A stretch of 7,983 nucleotides of DNA, taken from Deltaproteobacteria bacterium (GTDB taxonomy: Bacteria; Myxococcota_A; SURF-8). Below, piece after piece: positions 6,584 through 7,983 of this stretch. The notes below the pieces were generated by a model. That model ran no database searches and had not been told where the DNA came from. It saw only the letters and a program-made list of their open reading frames with translations. How positions within the stretch are numbered: the stretch's first letter is position 1; each line of letters starts with the position of its first letter. The stretch lies in the NCBI GenBank assembly GCA_029570245.1, contig JAKQSH010000342.1:1-7983 (forward strand), read 5' to 3'. Position numbers and translations under genes: made by a program.

Positions 6584-7321
6584 TTAAAAGAAATGCCTGC
6601 GCACTATGTTGAGGAAATCGCTTGAGAAGTTGCCCATCTCAGAGCCCAGCACGCGGATTTTCTGCAAGAAATAGTTGTAGCCGATAACCGCCGGAATGGC
6701 CGCAGCCAGGCCGGTTGCGGTGGCGATAAGCGCCTCCGAAATACCAGGTGCAACGGTGGCGAGAGTGGCGTTGCCGACCTGGCCGATGTCATGGAACGAT
6801 TCCATGATGCCCCAGACCGTTCCGAAAAGACCGATGAATGGCGCAGCCGAAGCGGTGGTGGCAAGGAACGGCACCAGTTTTTCCAGTATGGTTGTCTCAC
6901 TGCTGGCGGCACGGTTCAAAGAGCGTTCAATGCTTTCAAGCTCGCCCAGTTCGGCGAAAGCCGAATCGGCGTTGTTGCCGCTGCCGCGTTTGCGGACTTT
7001 GGAAAGTTCGGTGTAACCGGCCTTGAACATCTGAGCGATGGGCGAAAGCTTCAGGCGTTCGCACGAATCGTAAATCTGATCCAGGCGGCGCGACTCCCAG
7101 AAAATACGCAGAAATTCGGCGGTTTCCTGCTCGGCGCGCTTGATCTGCCTGAATTTGTAAATAATTATGCCCCAACTGGTGACGGATAGAAAAATCAGCA
7201 CAAGCAATACCAGCGCCACCACGAAGCCGGCTCCAAAAGCCAGGGCGAAAAAGTCTATTTCAGTCTGGGCGGCAACGGCGGCCTGCCGCGCCATATCAAA
7301 CGCCGACAATGTCATCTGCAT
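6584..7321 (-). CDS. tolQ: TolQ, motor protein of the Tol-Pal system (MotA/TolQ/ExbB family)
   Basis: TolQ forms the ring of the proton-driven motor with TolR in the inner membrane. The 245-aa product (E. coli 230 aa) is best started at the ATG at 7321, which has GGAG 7 bases upstream. The frame stays open to a TTG at 7342, but that has no ribosome site. Membrane segments lie at about 24-56, 148-172 and 190-218. The cytoplasmic loop (57-145) carries the charged ELGELESIERSL stretch. The second helix region contains TTASAAPFIGLFGTVWGIM (156-173), with the conserved Thr and the family signature GLFGTVWGIM. The third has SEALIATATGLAAAIPAV (195-212). It is the first gene of the operon, about 80 bases downstream of a good promoter. 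No ybgC precedes it. Confidence 0.98.
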   Translation of the reverse strand: MQMTLSAFDMARQAAVAAQTEIDFFALAFGAGFVVALVLLVLIFLSVTSWGIIIYKFRQIKRAEQETAEFLRIFWESRRLDQIYDSCERLKLSPIAQMFKAGYTELSKVRKRGSGNNADSAFAELGELESIERSLNRAASSETTILEKLVPFLATTASAAPFIGLFGTVWGIMESFHDIGQVGNATLATVAPGISEALIATATGLAAAIPAVIGYNYFLQKIRVLGSEMGNFSSDFLNIVRRHFF

Positions 7322-7406
7322 GTTAAGTCTCCAGAAAAACAACAGAATTCAAGCGCCTGCAGTATGGTGAAACACGCCGGAGCACAGACGCAACAATATA
7401 TTGAAT

Positions 7407-7425
7407 GCCTTATAGCACATAAGGC
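7407..7425. promoter_or_regulatory. Perfect 7+7 dyad over the tol promoter -10
   Basis: GCCTTAT (7407-7413) and ATAAGGC (7419-7425) are perfect inverted repeats around a 5-base centre. They cover the -10 hexamer and part of the spacer of the tol promoter. This is a typical repressor position. It is also possible that the symmetry is chance created by the AT-rich -10, but the GC-containing arms make that less likely. Confidence 0.45.
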
Positions 7426-7437
7426 GGAGCAAGTCAA
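7409..7437 (-). promoter_or_regulatory. Sigma70-type promoter of the tol-pal operon
   Basis: On the minus strand TTGACT (7437-7432) is followed by a 17-base spacer and TATAAG (7414-7409). Each hexamer matches five of six consensus bases, and TGC before the -10 gives an extended -10. Transcription should start near 7402, leaving an untranslated leader of about 80 bases before tolQ. Confidence 0.8.
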
Positions 7438-7462
7438 AATTATTGCTGAGGCGCACAAAGCG

Positions 7463-7472
7463 CAACATGTTG
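7463..7472. repeat. 10-bp palindrome CAACATGTTG upstream of the tol promoter
   Basis: A perfect palindrome sits 25 bases upstream of the tol -35 hexamer, a position where an activator or a second operator could bind. Ten bases is short, so chance occurrence is possible. Confidence 0.3.
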
Positions 7473-7630
7473 AAATAAATAGATAAATCACAGTTTTTCC
7501 GAAACAGGTCCGCCGCTGTTCATTTGTTGCGGCGTCATAAATAACCGATCGGCTTTCGTTTCGCCGCTCAGAGCAATAAGAACAACAGACCCGACGCCGT
7601 TTTTATTTCCGTAAAAAAATCACAATCTTC

Positions 7631-7680
7631 TGAATCCAACTCCTCCGCTATCATTAAGCGGTTGACTCCCGGTGGATTCA
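7631..7680. repeat. Nested inverted repeats around the lipB -35
   Basis: TGAATCC (7631-7637) and GGATTCA (7674-7680) are perfect 7-base arms. Inside them CCGCT (7645-7649) and AGCGG (7657-7661) form a second dyad that ends just before the -35 TTGACT. The two centres are 2-3 bases apart. The elements lie upstream of the expected transcript start, so they would act as DNA sites and not as RNA structure. Confidence 0.4.
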
Positions 7681-7691
7681 TCCGCTAGAAT
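7662..7691 (+). promoter_or_regulatory. Sigma70-type promoter of lipB
   Basis: TTGACT (7662-7667), an 18-base spacer and TAGAAT (7686-7691) each match five of six consensus bases. The transcript would begin near 7698 and leave a leader of about 30 bases before the ATG at 7728. Confidence 0.75.
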
Positions 7692-7727
7692 CACGCGCGT
7701 TTTACCTTATTCAAGAGTGTAGCCGCA

Positions 7728-7983
7728 ATGCCTGACATACGAAATTTCAAAGTGGAAGACTGGGGACTGATAGAATATATGACCTGCCACGAAAAGCAGC
7801 TGGTTTATCGCGACAGGCGTCTTGCAGACGAAATCCCCGATACGCTGGCGCTGCTGGAACATCCGGCTGTAATCACAATGGGGCGGCGCGGCGACCGCGA
7901 CAATTCGATAATAAATCCCGGCCCGGTTCCGGTGGTTCAAACCGAACGCGGCGGCGATGTGACATATCACGGACCGGGTCAGC
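7728..7983 (+). CDS. lipB: Octanoyltransferase LipB, 5' part only
   Basis: LipB transfers the octanoyl group from acyl carrier protein to lipoyl domains of enzymes such as pyruvate dehydrogenase, the first step of lipoate synthesis in the cytoplasm. The first 85 residues are in the window, plus one base. They contain the family features LALLEHPAVITMGRRG (39-54) and the highly conserved RGGDVTYHGPGQ (74-85). The catalytic Lys and Cys lie beyond the window. The ATG at 7728 is the only reasonable start, since an in-frame TAG lies at 7686-7688 with no other start codon after it. The ribosome site is poor (AGAG about 10 bases upstream). The gene is divergent from the tol operon and has its own promoter. 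lipA might follow outside the window. Confidence 0.95.
   Translation, partial: MPDIRNFKVEDWGLIEYMTCHEKQLVYRDRRLADEIPDTLALLEHPAVITMGRRGDRDNSIINPGPVPVVQTERGGDVTYHGPGQ

Larger units (their letters stand above)
7322..7727. other. Divergent intergenic region between tolQ and lipB
   Basis: About 400 bases with no convincing open frame and no tRNA-like cloverleaf. Besides the two promoters and the dyads listed separately, it holds CGCCGC-N12-GCGGCG (7511-7534), CCGATCGG (7545-7552) and an A/T-only inverted repeat (7600-7605 with 7612-7617). The stretch 7440-7660 is farther from either gene than the promoters need. It could carry a small RNA, but no strong promoter plus terminator pair is visible there. 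Confidence 0.6.

Noticed and set aside
7322..7342. Longer tolQ starting at the TTG at 7342
   Set aside because: No ribosome site precedes it, while the ATG at 7321 has GGAG at 7 bases, a site the longer version would place inside the coding region.
7411..7420. DnaA-box-like sequence near the tol promoter
   Set aside because: It needs an inserted base to match the consensus and no cluster of boxes is present.
7600..7617. TTTTTA-N6-TAAAAA inverted repeat as a terminator
   Set aside because: The stem is only A-T pairs and no gene ends nearby on either strand.
7707..7970. 87-codon minus-strand frame at the right end
   Set aside because: It is antisense to lipB, whose RGGDVTYHGPGQ signature fixes the coding strand.

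Overview
The window comes from a Gram-negative bacterium with an outer membrane. It holds a complete tolQ-tolR-tolA-tolB-pal operon on the minus strand, and three lipoprotein genes lie downstream of it. The acidic low-complexity linker after the lipid cysteine (CGGDDSAADGDSDEE), the Cys-rich EGF-like spacing and the helical extension in Pal resemble deltaproteobacterial or Myxococcota-type genomes. That placement is an inference from style, not from a marker gene.

Right end (about 7322-7983): an intergenic region of about 400 bases separates the divergent tolQ (minus) and lipB (plus, cut by the window end). Each side has a good sigma70-type promoter. The tol promoter carries a perfect 7+7 dyad over its -10 region, and the lipB promoter sits inside nested inverted repeats.

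Centre (3244-7321): tolQ, tolR, tolA, tolB and pal are tightly packed, with gaps of 18, 15 and 6 bases and then an 11-base overlap. TolQ and TolR form the proton-driven inner-membrane motor. TolA (TTG start, short linker, SxxxH motif) spans the periplasm. TolB is the periplasmic propeller protein and Pal is the peptidoglycan-binding outer-membrane lipoprotein. Together they hold and constrict the outer membrane during division. Neither ybgC nor cpoB is present next to the operon.

Left part (1-about 3010): this looks like a second minus-strand unit. It starts at a promoter with a perfect TTGACA -35, abutted by a perfect 14-bp palindrome. It encodes a small exported His/Cys-containing protein (143 aa), a Cys/His-rich lipoprotein (335 aa), a second lipoprotein (275 aa) and a third lipoprotein that runs off the window. 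The last two share a short sequence pattern and may be related. The clustered His and Cys residues suggest envelope metal handling or sensing, but no named family was recognised. This cluster is the least explained part of the window. A strong 49-base hairpin without a U tract lies between the 335-aa and 275-aa genes.

Corrected starts: tolQ begins at 7321, the 335-aa lipoprotein at 2204 and the 275-aa lipoprotein at 1104. Each has a Shine-Dalgarno sequence at proper spacing, whereas the longest open frames begin further upstream.
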